Part shown: positions 9,363 through 17,890 of the stretch, in pieces | Position numbering within the stretch: position 1 is the first letter of the stretch | Layout: each line of letters begins with the position of its first letter | Assembly: GCA_030729925.1 (NCBI GenBank) | Contig: JANQWK010000012.1 | Location: forward strand, 63,552-127,551 | From: Saprospiraceae bacterium | Lineage (GTDB): Bacteria > Bacteroidota > Bacteroidia > Chitinophagales > Saprospiraceae | Direction: 5' to 3' | Length of the DNA: 64,000 bases | The notes under the pieces: model-generated | Database searches by the model: none | Told to the model about the DNA's origin: nothing | What the model saw: the letters and a program-made list of their open reading frames with translations, nothing else | Translations under genes and position numbers: made by a program

Positions 9363-9394
9363 TTGTAACTTATAGCGATTTAAAGATATATTTG
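9363..9394 (+). promoter_or_regulatory. Promoter of the response-regulator gene
   Basis: TTG (9363-9365), 21-base spacer, TATATTTG (9387-9394), matching the Bacteroidota consensus. The start codon at 9462 leaves a leader of about 60 bases. Confidence 0.7.
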
Positions 9395-9461
9395 TCTTTT
9401 CTTAATACTTTAAACCCAAAATCTGATCCCTCGCTTTCCGGGAAAAGCCAAACCAAGCTTT

Positions 9462-10736
9462 ATGGCCAAGATACTGATTGTTGACGACGAAAAAAGCATC
9501 CGCAATACCCTGCGCGACATCCTCGAGTTTGAAAAGTATGAGGTGGACGAAGCTTCCGATGGGATGGAATGCCTGGTAAAGCTTAAGCAAAATAAATATG
9601 ATGTGCTGGTGATGGACATCAAAATGCCCAAAATGGACGGCATGGAGGCCCTTGAACGGATACAGCTGTTGTCTCCGGATACCCCCGTGGTGATGATATC
9701 CGGTCATGCGAATATTGATACTGCGGTAGAGGCGGTGAAGAAAGGGGCTTTTGATTTTATTTCGAAACCACCCGATCTCAATCGTCTGCTGATTACGATC
9801 CGCAATGCGATGGACAAATCGAGCCTGATTTCCGAGACCCGCGTATTAAAGAAAAAAGTGTCTCAGTCCAAGGTGCAGCAAATTATCGGCGATTCCGATC
9901 CGATTGACAAAATCAAGGAAACGATCGAACTGGTGGCTCCCACAGAGGCCAGGGTACTGGTTACGGGATCCAATGGTACCGGAAAGGAACTGGTAGCCCG
10001 CTGGATCCACGAGAAAAGCCCCAGGGCATCCCAGCCCATTGTAGAGGTCAATTGTGCCGCCATTCCTGCCGAACTGATAGAAAGCGAACTGTTTGGTCAC
10101 GAAAAGGGGGCTTTTACCTCGGCCATCAAGCAGCGGATCGGCAAATTTGAACAAGCCAACGGAGGAACCCTGTTTTTGGACGAAATCGGAGATATGGGAC
10201 TTTCCGCTCAGGCAAAGGTGCTGCGTGCTTTGCAGGAAAATAAGATCACCCGCGTGGGCGGGGAAAAAGAGATCAGCGTCAATGTGCGGATCATTGCGGC
10301 AACCAACAAAGACCTCCGCAAAGAGATCGAGGCCGGTAGGTTTAGGGAAGACCTTTACCATCGCCTGGCAGTGATCATCATTCAGGTGCCGGCGCTCAAC
10401 GACCGGCGCGAGGATATTCCCCAATTGGTCAGTCATTTTATCGAACGCATTTGTGAAGATTATGGGGTGCCCCCCAAAAAGATTGCTGCGGATGCGATGC
10501 GGGGATTGCAGGAGGTCAACTGGACCGGCAATATCCGCGAGCTGCGCAATGTGGTCGAACGACTGATCATCCTGAGCAAACAGGAAATAACCCTGGATGA
10601 AGTCAAACGATTTGTGCTGGCCGGTAATGTGGAAGAGGAAGCCAATCTGTCGCCCTTGTTCGATCGGTTTGAACAGGAGGCCGACTTGTTGGACTACGTG
10701 CGTACACAATTTCGGGCTTATCAAAAAAAACAGTAA
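9462..10736 (+). CDS. NtrC-family response regulator (receiver and sigma-54 AAA+ domains, no Fis domain)
   Basis: 424 residues. Receiver domain 1-118 with acidic pocket Asp8/Asp9, phospho-acceptor Asp52 (LVMDIKMP) and Lys102 (ISKPP). The AAA+ domain holds Walker A GSNGTGKE (169-176), Walker B TLFLDEIGD (236-244) and an Arg-rich sensor region. The sigma-54 contact loop reads GAFTSA (216-221) instead of GAFTGA. After the GNIRELRNVVERLI lid (357-370) only about 50 residues remain, with no recognisable Fis-type helix-turn-helix. No histidine kinase gene is adjacent. Known family role: phosphorylation-controlled activation of sigma-54 promoters; DNA targeting here is unclear. Confidence 0.85.
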   Translation: MAKILIVDDEKSIRNTLRDILEFEKYEVDEASDGMECLVKLKQNKYDVLVMDIKMPKMDGMEALERIQLLSPDTPVVMISGHANIDTAVEAVKKGAFDFISKPPDLNRLLITIRNAMDKSSLISETRVLKKKVSQSKVQQIIGDSDPIDKIKETIELVAPTEARVLVTGSNGTGKELVARWIHEKSPRASQPIVEVNCAAIPAELIESELFGHEKGAFTSAIKQRIGKFEQANGGTLFLDEIGDMGLSAQAKVLRALQENKITRVGGEKEISVNVRIIAATNKDLRKEIEAGRFREDLYHRLAVIIIQVPALNDRREDIPQLVSHFIERICEDYGVPPKKIAADAMRGLQEVNWTGNIRELRNVVERLIILSKQEITLDEVKRFVLAGNVEEEANLSPLFDRFEQEADLLDYVRTQFRAYQKKQ

Positions 10737-10868
10737 ATGGCTCAACGCGCTTTGCCTTCCTTAGTACACCTGCCAATATGCCACAAAGTAGGGTTTTAGA
10801 ATGGGTTTTTAGGGGAAAATAGTCGAATTTTTAGCAACTAATTTGTTGATTTTAAATAGTTTATAATT

Positions 10869-10946
10869 CAGGTGGAAGCCACCTTAAGGTGCCTTCCACC
10901 TGAATTACCCTTATTAATACCTTTTCCTCCCAAAAAGTAACCACCT
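10869..10946. repeat. Dispersed palindromic repeat, copy 1
   Basis: A 34-base near-perfect palindrome (10869-10902; arms of 17 with one mismatch) is followed by ATTACCCTTATTAATACCTTT (10904-10924) and a weaker conserved block (10931-10946). The same arrangement recurs at 34990-35067 in the same orientation, so this is a dispersed element of about 80 bases. Confidence 0.8.
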
Positions 10947-11066
10947 TCCTCAGCCATGTTCGGGGTTTGATGTCTTGTAGCTTATCTGGCAAGGAATGTG
11001 ATTTCTCATGTGGAAAATAACTGACTGCAGATCGAACCATAAACTCCCTAATCCCGAAGGGTATTG

Positions 11067-11415
11067 TATTGCGCCCTTTCAGGGCTGGCGATCTCTCTCC
11101 TTTTCGATGGGCGATGCCCATCGCTATGATATGGCACCCCTTCGGGGCTGATAATAACAGCTCCTCGCTTAGGACGTATCGCATACGCCCTAATGATAGT
11201 CAGGTATCCAATATTACCCGAAAAAACGGTATATATTCGACAAAGAATATTGGGCGTATGCAATACGCTCCTACGATAATATATTGATTATAAATATATT
11301 ATTCGAAAAAAAATAATCCTGCCTAACCAGACCGGTAATAACATCAGTGGTGTTTACGCACAAATAATATGATGAACAGTTACAAAGAATTTAACAGCCC
11401 TGAAGGGGCGCAATA
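11067..11415. repeat. Inverted-repeat-bounded non-coding module
   Basis: The 20-base arm at 11067-11086 (core GCGCCCTTTCAGGGCT) is the reverse complement of 11396-11415 with one mismatch, enclosing about 310 bases. Inside, the arm around GCATACGCCC (11172-11189) recurs inverted at 11254-11273. No transposase is encoded, so this could be a non-autonomous or degenerate element. Confidence 0.6.
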
Positions 11416-11634
11416 TGCCGGCGAGGCGGTGAAGCCCCTCGCTGCTTTGGTTTTGCCCGAATCTTAAATTTCGTATTTGATCAACAAATGCCATAGGAGA
11501 AACTGTTGGGGGGCTACCAATTCCTTAGATAAAGGAGCTGGCTTATGCAATCTTTTTGAAAGCTTAATTGTTATAAATAGTCTTATTTGGATGAGGCAAG
11601 TTTGTCTATTTTTTGTAAGAAAAAACAGCGTATT

Positions 11635-12357
11635 ATGGCGAAAACAGAACATACCCCGAATGGTAAGGTGCAGATGAGAACCTGGGAGAAAGAAGTCAAG
11701 GCAGAAAACTCCTGGACCATGTTCCGAGTCATCTCAGAATTTGTCCAGGGTTTCGAAACCCTGAACGCAATGGGCCCCTGCGTCTCCATTTTTGGCTCTG
11801 CCAGAACCAGACCCGACGACCCCGATTACAAAAAAGCGGTGGACATTGCCCGCCTGCTCACCGAAGCCGGATATGGGATCATTACTGGCGGAGGCCCCGG
11901 GATCATGGAGGCCGGCAACAAAGGCGCTTCGCTCTATGGCGGAAAATCGGTGGGTCTGAATATCGAAATCCCGATGGAGCAGTTTCACAATAGGTTTATT
12001 GACGACGATAAGTTGCTCAATTTCAAATATTTTTTCGTAAGAAAGGTGATGTTCGTCAAATATGCGCAGGCTTTTGTGATCCTGCCCGGCGGATTTGGAA
12101 CCATGGACGAACTTTTCGAAGTACTGACCTTGGTGCAGACCGAGAAGATAGACAAGGTTCCGGTGATCCTGGTAGGCAAATCGTTCTGGGCCGGTTTGGT
12201 GGATTGGCTGAAAACGGTGATGCTGGAACAAGAGGGCAATATTTCTCCCAAAGATCTCGATCTGTTGCCTTTAGTGGACGAACCGGAGGAAGTGGTCGAA
12301 ATCATCAATCAGTTCTATGCGAATGTCCGACCTTTGGGTATCAACTACGATTTGTAG
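11635..12357 (+). CDS. LOG family protein (nucleoside 5'-monophosphate phosphoribohydrolase-like)
   Basis: 240 residues starting MAKTEHTPNGK. The LOG signature is complete: SIFGSAR (51-57), TGGGPGIMEAGN (84-95), the FVRKVMF segment with the paired Arg-Lys (136-137) and the catalytic loop PGGFGTMDE (151-159). LOG proteins split nucleoside monophosphates into free base and ribose 5-phosphate; plant homologues make active cytokinins, while most bacterial homologues act in nucleotide salvage. Cytoplasmic. It follows a long non-coding repeat region and precedes the acyl-carrier-like gene. Confidence 0.88.
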   Translation: MAKTEHTPNGKVQMRTWEKEVKAENSWTMFRVISEFVQGFETLNAMGPCVSIFGSARTRPDDPDYKKAVDIARLLTEAGYGIITGGGPGIMEAGNKGASLYGGKSVGLNIEIPMEQFHNRFIDDDKLLNFKYFFVRKVMFVKYAQAFVILPGGFGTMDELFEVLTLVQTEKIDKVPVILVGKSFWAGLVDWLKTVMLEQEGNISPKDLDLLPLVDEPEEVVEIINQFYANVRPLGINYDL

Positions 12358-12484
12358 GGATCGTGCGAGCGTTGCCGCAAATTTGTTGGGAACCCCAGGC
12401 AACTAAGTTCGCAGCTCAAACGTTATGCAAAAACCAAATGCAAAACAATCTATTTTAAAGACCCGCTACAACCCATAATGACCT

Positions 12485-12730
12485 ATGGAACAAGATACTA
12501 CGAGGAAAGTAAGCGAACTGGTCAGCTTTATGCTGAATCTACCCGCCACGAAGGTGCATCCTTTTACGAGTTTGAAAGACGACCTGCTGCTCGATGCTAT
12601 TGATATTATGCTGCTCATTGCTGCACTGGAGAGCAAGTTCGATGTGTACCTAAGCCCCGAAGAAGCCGAATCTGTACAAACGATTGAAGAGATCGCCTTC
12701 CTGCTTCAAAAAAATGCCGTTGCGGCGTAA
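12485..12730 (+). CDS. Acyl-carrier-protein-like protein lacking the phosphopantetheine serine
   Basis: 81 residues with the size, acidity and four-helix pattern of an acyl carrier protein. The segment LLLDAIDIMLLIAALESKFDV (34-54) aligns with the DSLDxVELVMALEEEFD motif of ACPs, but the serine that receives 4'-phosphopantetheine is Ala38 (codon GCT). The acidic helix-two/three residues EEAES are kept. It therefore cannot be a conventional acyl carrier; a structural or regulatory role in a protein complex is possible. A long hairpin follows the stop codon. Standalone gene, function unknown. Confidence 0.7.
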   Translation: MEQDTTRKVSELVSFMLNLPATKVHPFTSLKDDLLLDAIDIMLLIAALESKFDVYLSPEEAESVQTIEEIAFLLQKNAVAA

Positions 12731-12754
12731 GTACTACCGGCAGCTTCCTTTCCT

Positions 12755-12796
12755 GACAGTTTCCGGCGATGCATTGCCGATGCGCCGGAAACTGTC
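12755..12796. terminator. Strong hairpin after the ACP-like gene
   Basis: GACAGTTTCCGGCG (12755-12768) pairs perfectly with CGCCGGAAACTGTC (12783-12796) around a 14-base loop. There is no true T tract (TATATTTATGG follows), so it is either a weak terminator or another RNA/DNA structure between this gene and the GNAT gene. Confidence 0.5.
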
Positions 12797-12846
12797 TATA
12801 TTTATGGTTTTGAAAGGCATTGCCGGGAGGCAGCAGCGGAGCGTCT

Positions 12847-13701
12847 ATGACAATTAGTATTCGCACCCTCGAAGGGGTACCCACAGCAGAAATTATCCAG
12901 GTGTTTAACCGCTCGTTCGGCGATTACCGGATCAAGATGCGCCTGAACCAGGAGCTGCTCCAGCACAAGATGCAGGTAGAGCAGATTCACCTTTCGTTTT
13001 CTGCCGGCGTGTTTGTGCAAGACAAGCTGGCCGGACTGATGCTGCACGCGATTGACGCTGTTGGAGACGAGATATGGGCCTATAACGGAGGCACAGGAGT
13101 GGTTCCGGAGTGGAGAGGTCAGGGTTTTTCTGCCCTCATGTACGAATACCTTTTCGGGCTGTTTCGCGACAACAACATCAGTCAATGCCTGCTGGAGGTC
13201 ATGGAAACCAATGAAAGTGCCTTACATGTGTACCGCAAACTCGGTTTTGAGCTGCGCCGCGAACTCGATTGTCTGCAGGGGGTGGTACATTTTCCCAAAC
13301 TCCCACCCTTAGCGCCTGGCCTGGAGTTGATACCGGTTTCCCCGGATGCATGGGATACCTTTTCCGCCTGTTGGGACTTTCAGCCAACCTGGCAAAACAC
13401 CACCCGGGTAATTGCCCGTGCTTACCCCGATTTTTCGGCCATCGGGCTCTATCACGAAGCAACCCTTGCAGGGTATATTCTGTCGAACCCCGAAACGGGT
13501 CGCATCGCACAATTTGGGGTTCATCCCCGCTACCGCAATAAAGGATACGGAACCCTGTTGTTTGCCTATCTATCGAAACTCACCACACCGCGCCTGAGCG
13601 TCATCAACGTGGACAAGGGCGATCGCGCCACCATGGCTTTTCTCCACAAGCTCGGCTTTAGAAGTTACGTGGCTCAATTAGAGATGCGAAAGATTATGTG
13701 A
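12847..13701 (+). CDS. Tandem-domain GNAT acetyltransferase
   Basis: 284 residues from MTISIRTLEG. Two GNAT halves are visible: the first with the acetyl-CoA loop RGQGFSALMYEYLF (90-103) and ALHVYRKLGFELRRE, the second with YRNKGYGTLLFAYL and AFLHKLGFRS near the C-terminus. Both retain the R/Q-x-x-G-x-G/A pyrophosphate-binding pattern. Two-domain GNATs include mycothiol synthase-like and various small-molecule acetyltransferases; the acceptor substrate here is not apparent. Cytoplasmic, on the same strand as and 82 bases before dnaE. Confidence 0.8.
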   Translation: MTISIRTLEGVPTAEIIQVFNRSFGDYRIKMRLNQELLQHKMQVEQIHLSFSAGVFVQDKLAGLMLHAIDAVGDEIWAYNGGTGVVPEWRGQGFSALMYEYLFGLFRDNNISQCLLEVMETNESALHVYRKLGFELRRELDCLQGVVHFPKLPPLAPGLELIPVSPDAWDTFSACWDFQPTWQNTTRVIARAYPDFSAIGLYHEATLAGYILSNPETGRIAQFGVHPRYRNKGYGTLLFAYLSKLTTPRLSVINVDKGDRATMAFLHKLGFRSYVAQLEMRKIM

Positions 13702-13783
13702 GTGTTTTGTGGAAAATTAAATTGGCAAATCCGCTCAGAATCTCGTTAATTTAAGGTCTTTCCAGACCAAAAAATTACCAGCC

Positions 13784-16700
13784 ATGCCCGAATTTGTTCA
13801 TTTGCACTGCCATACCCAATTTTCCTTGCTGGATGGTGCCTCAGATATTGGCACGATGATGGACAAAGCCAAAGCCGATGGGCAGAAAGGGGTGGCTCTG
13901 ACCGATCACGGCAATATGTTTGGGGCTTTTAAATTTGTGTCGGAAGCCAAAAAGCGCGATATCAAGCCCATTATCGGCTGTGAATTTTATTTGGTGGAGG
14001 ATCGCCACAAGAAGACTTTTTCCCGGGCACGGGGAGAACAGGATGTGCGCCACCATCAGTTGTTGCTCGCCAAAAATGCCAAAGGCTACGAAAACTTGTC
14101 TAAACTGTGTTCTTTGGGTTTTATCGAGGGATTTTACAGCAAGTATCCGCGCATTGACAAGGAACTGCTGGAAAAATACCACGAGGGCATTATCGCGACG
14201 AGTTGCTGTATCGGAGCGGAGATCCCCCAGGCGATCCTGAAGGGCGATCTCGCCGACGCAGAGCAAAAGCTGCAATGGTGGGTGGAGCGCTTTGGGGAGG
14301 ATTTTTATATCGAACTGCAGCGACACCGCGGCATGGAGAACATTGACGGACTGGGGGTGAGCCAGGAGGATGTGAACCAGGAGCTGCTCAAATTGGCGCG
14401 AAAATACAACCTAAAGGTCATTGCAACCAATGATTCCCATTATGTGGACGAGGAAGACTGGCAACCCCACGATATCCTGTTGAGCATCAATACGGGTAGT
14501 CTGCTCGACGATGAAAACCGGTTCAAGTTTCCCAGTTCGGATTTCTACTTCAAAACGCAGACCGAAATGGAGCGCTTGTTTGTGGATGTTCCGGAGTCAC
14601 TGGACAATACCATAGAGATTTTCGACAAGATTGATTCGCTTGATCTGGCTCGCGATGTCTTACTTCCCGCTTTTCCCATACCCGATGGCTTCACATCGCA
14701 GGATGATTACCTGCGCCACCTGACTTACGAGGGGGCCAAAAAACGATACGGCGATATCCCGCAAAATGTTCGCGAACGAATTGATTTTGAGTTGCATGTC
14801 ATTGCACAGTCGGGCTATCCGGGCTACTTCCTGATCGTACAGGATTTTACCAACACCGCCAGGCAGATGGGGGTGGCAGTAGGCCCCGGACGGGGTTCTG
14901 CAGCGGGTTCGGTGGTGGCATACTGCACCGGCATTACGAATGTGGATCCGATCAAGTACGATCTGCTGTTCGAGCGTTTTCTGAATCCCGAGCGGATCTC
15001 CATGCCGGATATTGATATTGATTTTGATGATGAGGGGCGGCAAAAGGTGATTGATTATGTGATCGAAAAATATGGCCGCAACCAGGTGGCTCAGATTGTG
15101 ACCTACGGTACGATGGCCGCAAAAATGTCTTTGCGGGATGTGGGTCGGGTGATGAATGTGCCGTTGTCAGAGGTAGATCGGGTAGCCAAAATTTTCCCCA
15201 CCAACCTGAAGGCTTCCCTCAAAAAGGTGCTGGGAAAGGACGGCATAGATCCCAAACTGAAAGATGCGATGAACGGGGAGGATATTGATAAGGCCAACCA
15301 GTTCCGGGCATTGGCAACCGGCGACTCCGATATTGCTCAGATGATCCGAACTGCCAAAAAATTGGAGGGTTCTGTCCGGAATACAGGGATCCATGCCTGT
15401 GGCGTGGTGATTACGCCGGACGAGATTACCCGCTATGTGCCCGTGAAGGTGGATAAGGATTCTAATATGCTGGTTACGCAGTTCGACAACAGCGTGGCCG
15501 AATCCGCCGGCTTGCTGAAAATGGACTTCCTCGGGCTAAAAACGCTTTCCATCATTAAGGACGCCGTAGCGTTGGTGCGAAAAACCCGCAACCTGGATAT
15601 TGATCCGGATGAGATTCCGCTGGAAGATCCAAAGACTTACGAGCTTTTCCAACGGGGCGATACGGTCGGGATTTTCCAGTACGAAAGTCCGGGTATGCAA
15701 AAGTATATGCGCGAACTGGCACCTACCGAGTTTGAGGATCTGATTGCCATGAATGCGCTTTACCGACCGGGCCCATTGGAGTACATCCCCAACTTTATTG
15801 CCCGAAAACACGGTCGGGAACCCATTACCTACGACCTTCCGGATATGAAGGAGTACCTGGAAACGACGTACGGGATTACCGTTTATCAGGAGCAGGTAAT
15901 GCTGCTGTCGCAAAAACTGGCCGGCTTTTCCAAAGGGGAGGCCGATATGCTCCGAAAGGGAATGGGTAAAAAACAGAAGTCTATCATTGATGCCCTCTAT
16001 CCCAAATTTATTGAAGGCGGGGCACAAAACAACCACCCCAAAGCGGTACTGGATAAGATTTGGAAAGACTGGGAGGCTTTTGCTTCCTACGCGTTCAATA
16101 AGTCGCACTCTACCTGCTACGCTTTTGTGGCTTTCCAGACGGCCTACCTGAAAGCCAATTATCCGGCAGCTTTTATGGCAGCTGTGTTGACCCACAACAA
16201 AAGCGATATTTCCAAGATTACCTTCTTTTTGCAGGAGTGTAAGCGCATCGGGATCAAAGTCCTGGGGCCGAATATCAATGAGAGTACTTCGGATTTTACC
16301 GTCAATGCCCGGGACGAAATTGTTTTTGGACTTTCGGCCTTAAAAGGGATCGGTGGGGGAGCGGTGGATATTATTTTGGAGGAGCGCGCGCGGGGTGGCG
16401 CTTTTGAAAGTATTTTCGACCTGATGCAGCGGGTCAATCTGCGGGCGATCAACAAAAAAGTGATGGAGGGACTGGCGCTGAGCGGTGCCTTCGATTGTTT
16501 TTCCGAGATCCATCGCGCACAGTATTTTGCGCCAACAGAAAAATACGATTCTTTTATCGAACACCTGCTGCGCTATGGCAACGCCTGCCAAAATGAGCAG
16601 TCCCAAAACCAAATTTCGCTGTTCGGAGAGGTGGGGACGGTGATGCTGGACGAACCCAAAGTACCAGATTGCAGACACTGGAGTTTGAAGGAAACCCTGA

Positions 16701-17317
16701 ACAAGGAAAAAGAGGTGACCGGCATTTTCCTCAGCGGACATCCCCTGGATGATTATCGCCTGGAAATGGAGCATTTTGTGTCCTGCCCTCTGGATCAGGT
16801 GGGCCAAATGAAGTCCAGATCCCAGTTGTTTTTGGCAGGAATGGTGAGTAGTGCCCGCCACATGGTGGGTAAACAGGGACTGGGTTGGGGGATTTTCGAA
16901 CTCGAGGATTTTCAGTCTTCGATGGAGTTCAAACTCTTCCGCGATGATTACCAAAAATTCAAACACCTCCTGGAGGAAGGAGCCGCCATTTTCATGAAAG
17001 CCAAATGGCAAAAAGGCTGGAACAGAGGGGAAGAGGAGCTTAAAATTTTGGAGATGCGCTTGCTCGATGGTATTGCCGAAGAAATGACCCAGGATGTGAC
17101 CCTCCGCATCCGGATGCGCCAACTGGATCATGATCTGGTGGATAAACTCGACGCACTTACCCGCTCCAATAAAGGCAAACACCGCCTGAAGCTGGAGTTG
17201 ATTGACGATGATCAACGCTTGTCGCTGAAAATGATTTCCTTCGAACACCGCATTGATGCAGCCAATGGTTTTTTGGATGAAATCCGCAATATGGGTATAA
17301 GTTTTCAGCTAAATTGA
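13784..17317 (+). CDS. dnaE: DNA polymerase III subunit alpha
   Basis: 1177 residues, the replicative polymerase. The N-terminal PHP domain begins with FVHLHCHTQFSLLDGA and keeps several His/Asp metal-type residues (LTDHGNMFG). The polymerase core has GPGRGSAAGS, the catalytic PDIDIDF motif (408-414, Asp409 and Asp411), and a later motif around SVRNTGIHACGVVI. A helix-hairpin-helix region (ALKGIGGGAVDIILEE) and a C-terminal OB-fold (FLAGMVSSARHMV) follow. Full length for the DnaE1 type. It acts in the replisome with clamp and proofreading subunits encoded elsewhere. The TlpA-like lipoprotein gene starts 38 bases after it. Confidence 0.97.
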   Translation: MPEFVHLHCHTQFSLLDGASDIGTMMDKAKADGQKGVALTDHGNMFGAFKFVSEAKKRDIKPIIGCEFYLVEDRHKKTFSRARGEQDVRHHQLLLAKNAKGYENLSKLCSLGFIEGFYSKYPRIDKELLEKYHEGIIATSCCIGAEIPQAILKGDLADAEQKLQWWVERFGEDFYIELQRHRGMENIDGLGVSQEDVNQELLKLARKYNLKVIATNDSHYVDEEDWQPHDILLSINTGSLLDDENRFKFPSSDFYFKTQTEMERLFVDVPESLDNTIEIFDKIDSLDLARDVLLPAFPIPDGFTSQDDYLRHLTYEGAKKRYGDIPQNVRERIDFELHVIAQSGYPGYFLIVQDFTNTARQMGVAVGPGRGSAAGSVVAYCTGITNVDPIKYDLLFERFLNPERISMPDIDIDFDDEGRQKVIDYVIEKYGRNQVAQIVTYGTMAAKMSLRDVGRVMNVPLSEVDRVAKIFPTNLKASLKKVLGKDGIDPKLKDAMNGEDIDKANQFRALATGDSDIAQMIRTAKKLEGSVRNTGIHACGVVITPDEITRYVPVKVDKDSNMLVTQFDNSVAESAGLLKMDFLGLKTLSIIKDAVALVRKTRNLDIDPDEIPLEDPKTYELFQRGDTVGIFQYESPGMQKYMRELAPTEFEDLIAMNALYRPGPLEYIPNFIARKHGREPITYDLPDMKEYLETTYGITVYQEQVMLLSQKLAGFSKGEADMLRKGMGKKQKSIIDALYPKFIEGGAQNNHPKAVLDKIWKDWEAFASYAFNKSHSTCYAFVAFQTAYLKANYPAAFMAAVLTHNKSDISKITFFLQECKRIGIKVLGPNINESTSDFTVNARDEIVFGLSALKGIGGGAVDIILEERARGGAFESIFDLMQRVNLRAINKKVMEGLALSGAFDCFSEIHRAQYFAPTEKYDSFIEHLLRYGNACQNEQSQNQISLFGEVGTVMLDEPKVPDCRHWSLKETLNKEKEVTGIFLSGHPLDDYRLEMEHFVSCPLDQVGQMKSRSQLFLAGMVSSARHMVGKQGLGWGIFELEDFQSSMEFKLFRDDYQKFKHLLEEGAAIFMKAKWQKGWNRGEEELKILEMRLLDGIAEEMTQDVTLRIRMRQLDHDLVDKLDALTRSNKGKHRLKLELIDDDQRLSLKMISFEHRIDAANGFLDEIRNMGISFQLN

Positions 17318-17355
17318 GCAACTTTAGGGATAGTTTTACCAATATCCCTATAGCT

Positions 17356-17862
17356 ATGATGAATCGTATGATGTTGCTGCTGCTCCTCGTTCTGCTGAGC
17401 TGCAACCGAAGTCCCGAGCCACCGAAACCGCTAAGCCTGGATCAAATCCCCGTTTTTGACGATTTCGAGGATATGGCCTACGTATTTGACCAACAGACCG
17501 ATTCTGTGTATGTGGTGAATTTCTGGGCTACCTGGTGCAAACCCTGTATCGCCGAAATGCCTTATTTCGAGCAGCTCGCCGGCGATATGCGCGGAAAAAA
17601 GGTGAAAATTGTGTTGGTAAGTCTGGATTTCGAGGAACACCTGGAGTCGAAATTGCTGCCTTTCCTGGAGAAAAATAAGATGCCCGGCGAGGTGCTGGTG
17701 CTTACCGATCCCGATGCCAACGATTGGATCAATAAGGTGCACCCCGACTGGGGAGGGGCGATCCCCGTAACGCTGATTTACCAAGGTAACCAGCGTTCCT
17801 TTGTCAACAAGGCTTTTGCCAATTATGAAGAACTTCGAGACGCCGTCTCTGCCATGCTCTAA
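17356..17862 (+). CDS. TlpA/ResA-like thioredoxin-fold lipoprotein
   Basis: 168 residues from MMNRMMLLLLL; an upstream TTG reading overlaps dnaE and lacks a sensible signal. A lipobox LLSC places the lipid-modified Cys at 16. The thioredoxin active site is FWATWCKPC (Cys61 and Cys64), with the cis-proline region near GAIPVTLIY. Such membrane-anchored periplasmic reductases serve cytochrome c maturation or general disulphide reduction. The serine-hydrolase lipoprotein gene starts 28 bases downstream, so the two are probably cotranscribed. Confidence 0.85.
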   Translation: MMNRMMLLLLLVLLSCNRSPEPPKPLSLDQIPVFDDFEDMAYVFDQQTDSVYVVNFWATWCKPCIAEMPYFEQLAGDMRGKKVKIVLVSLDFEEHLESKLLPFLEKNKMPGEVLVLTDPDANDWINKVHPDWGGAIPVTLIYQGNQRSFVNKAFANYEELRDAVSAML

Positions 17863-17890
17863 TACTTCACCTTCTTCAATCCTCCCGCTT

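Larger units (their letters stand above)
10737..11634. other. Repeat-rich non-coding region
   Basis: 898 bases without a convincing gene; the short open frames have no family character. It contains the near-palindrome at 10869-10902 with its conserved right flank, the long inverted repeat 11067-11086/11396-11415, and an inner inverted repeat 11172-11189/11254-11273. The base composition is more AT-rich than the genes on either side. It looks like the footprint of non-autonomous mobile or REP-like elements. Confidence 0.6.

Noticed and set aside
9675-10200. Possible inactivation of the response regulator by the GAFTSA change
   Set aside because: Walker A, Walker B, receiver Asp and Lys are all intact and I recall the same variant in other Bacteroidota, so decay is not supported.
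17801-17890. Upstream start for the serine hydrolase at 17801
   Set aside because: It overlaps the thioredoxin-like gene and displaces the lipoprotein signal from the N-terminus.
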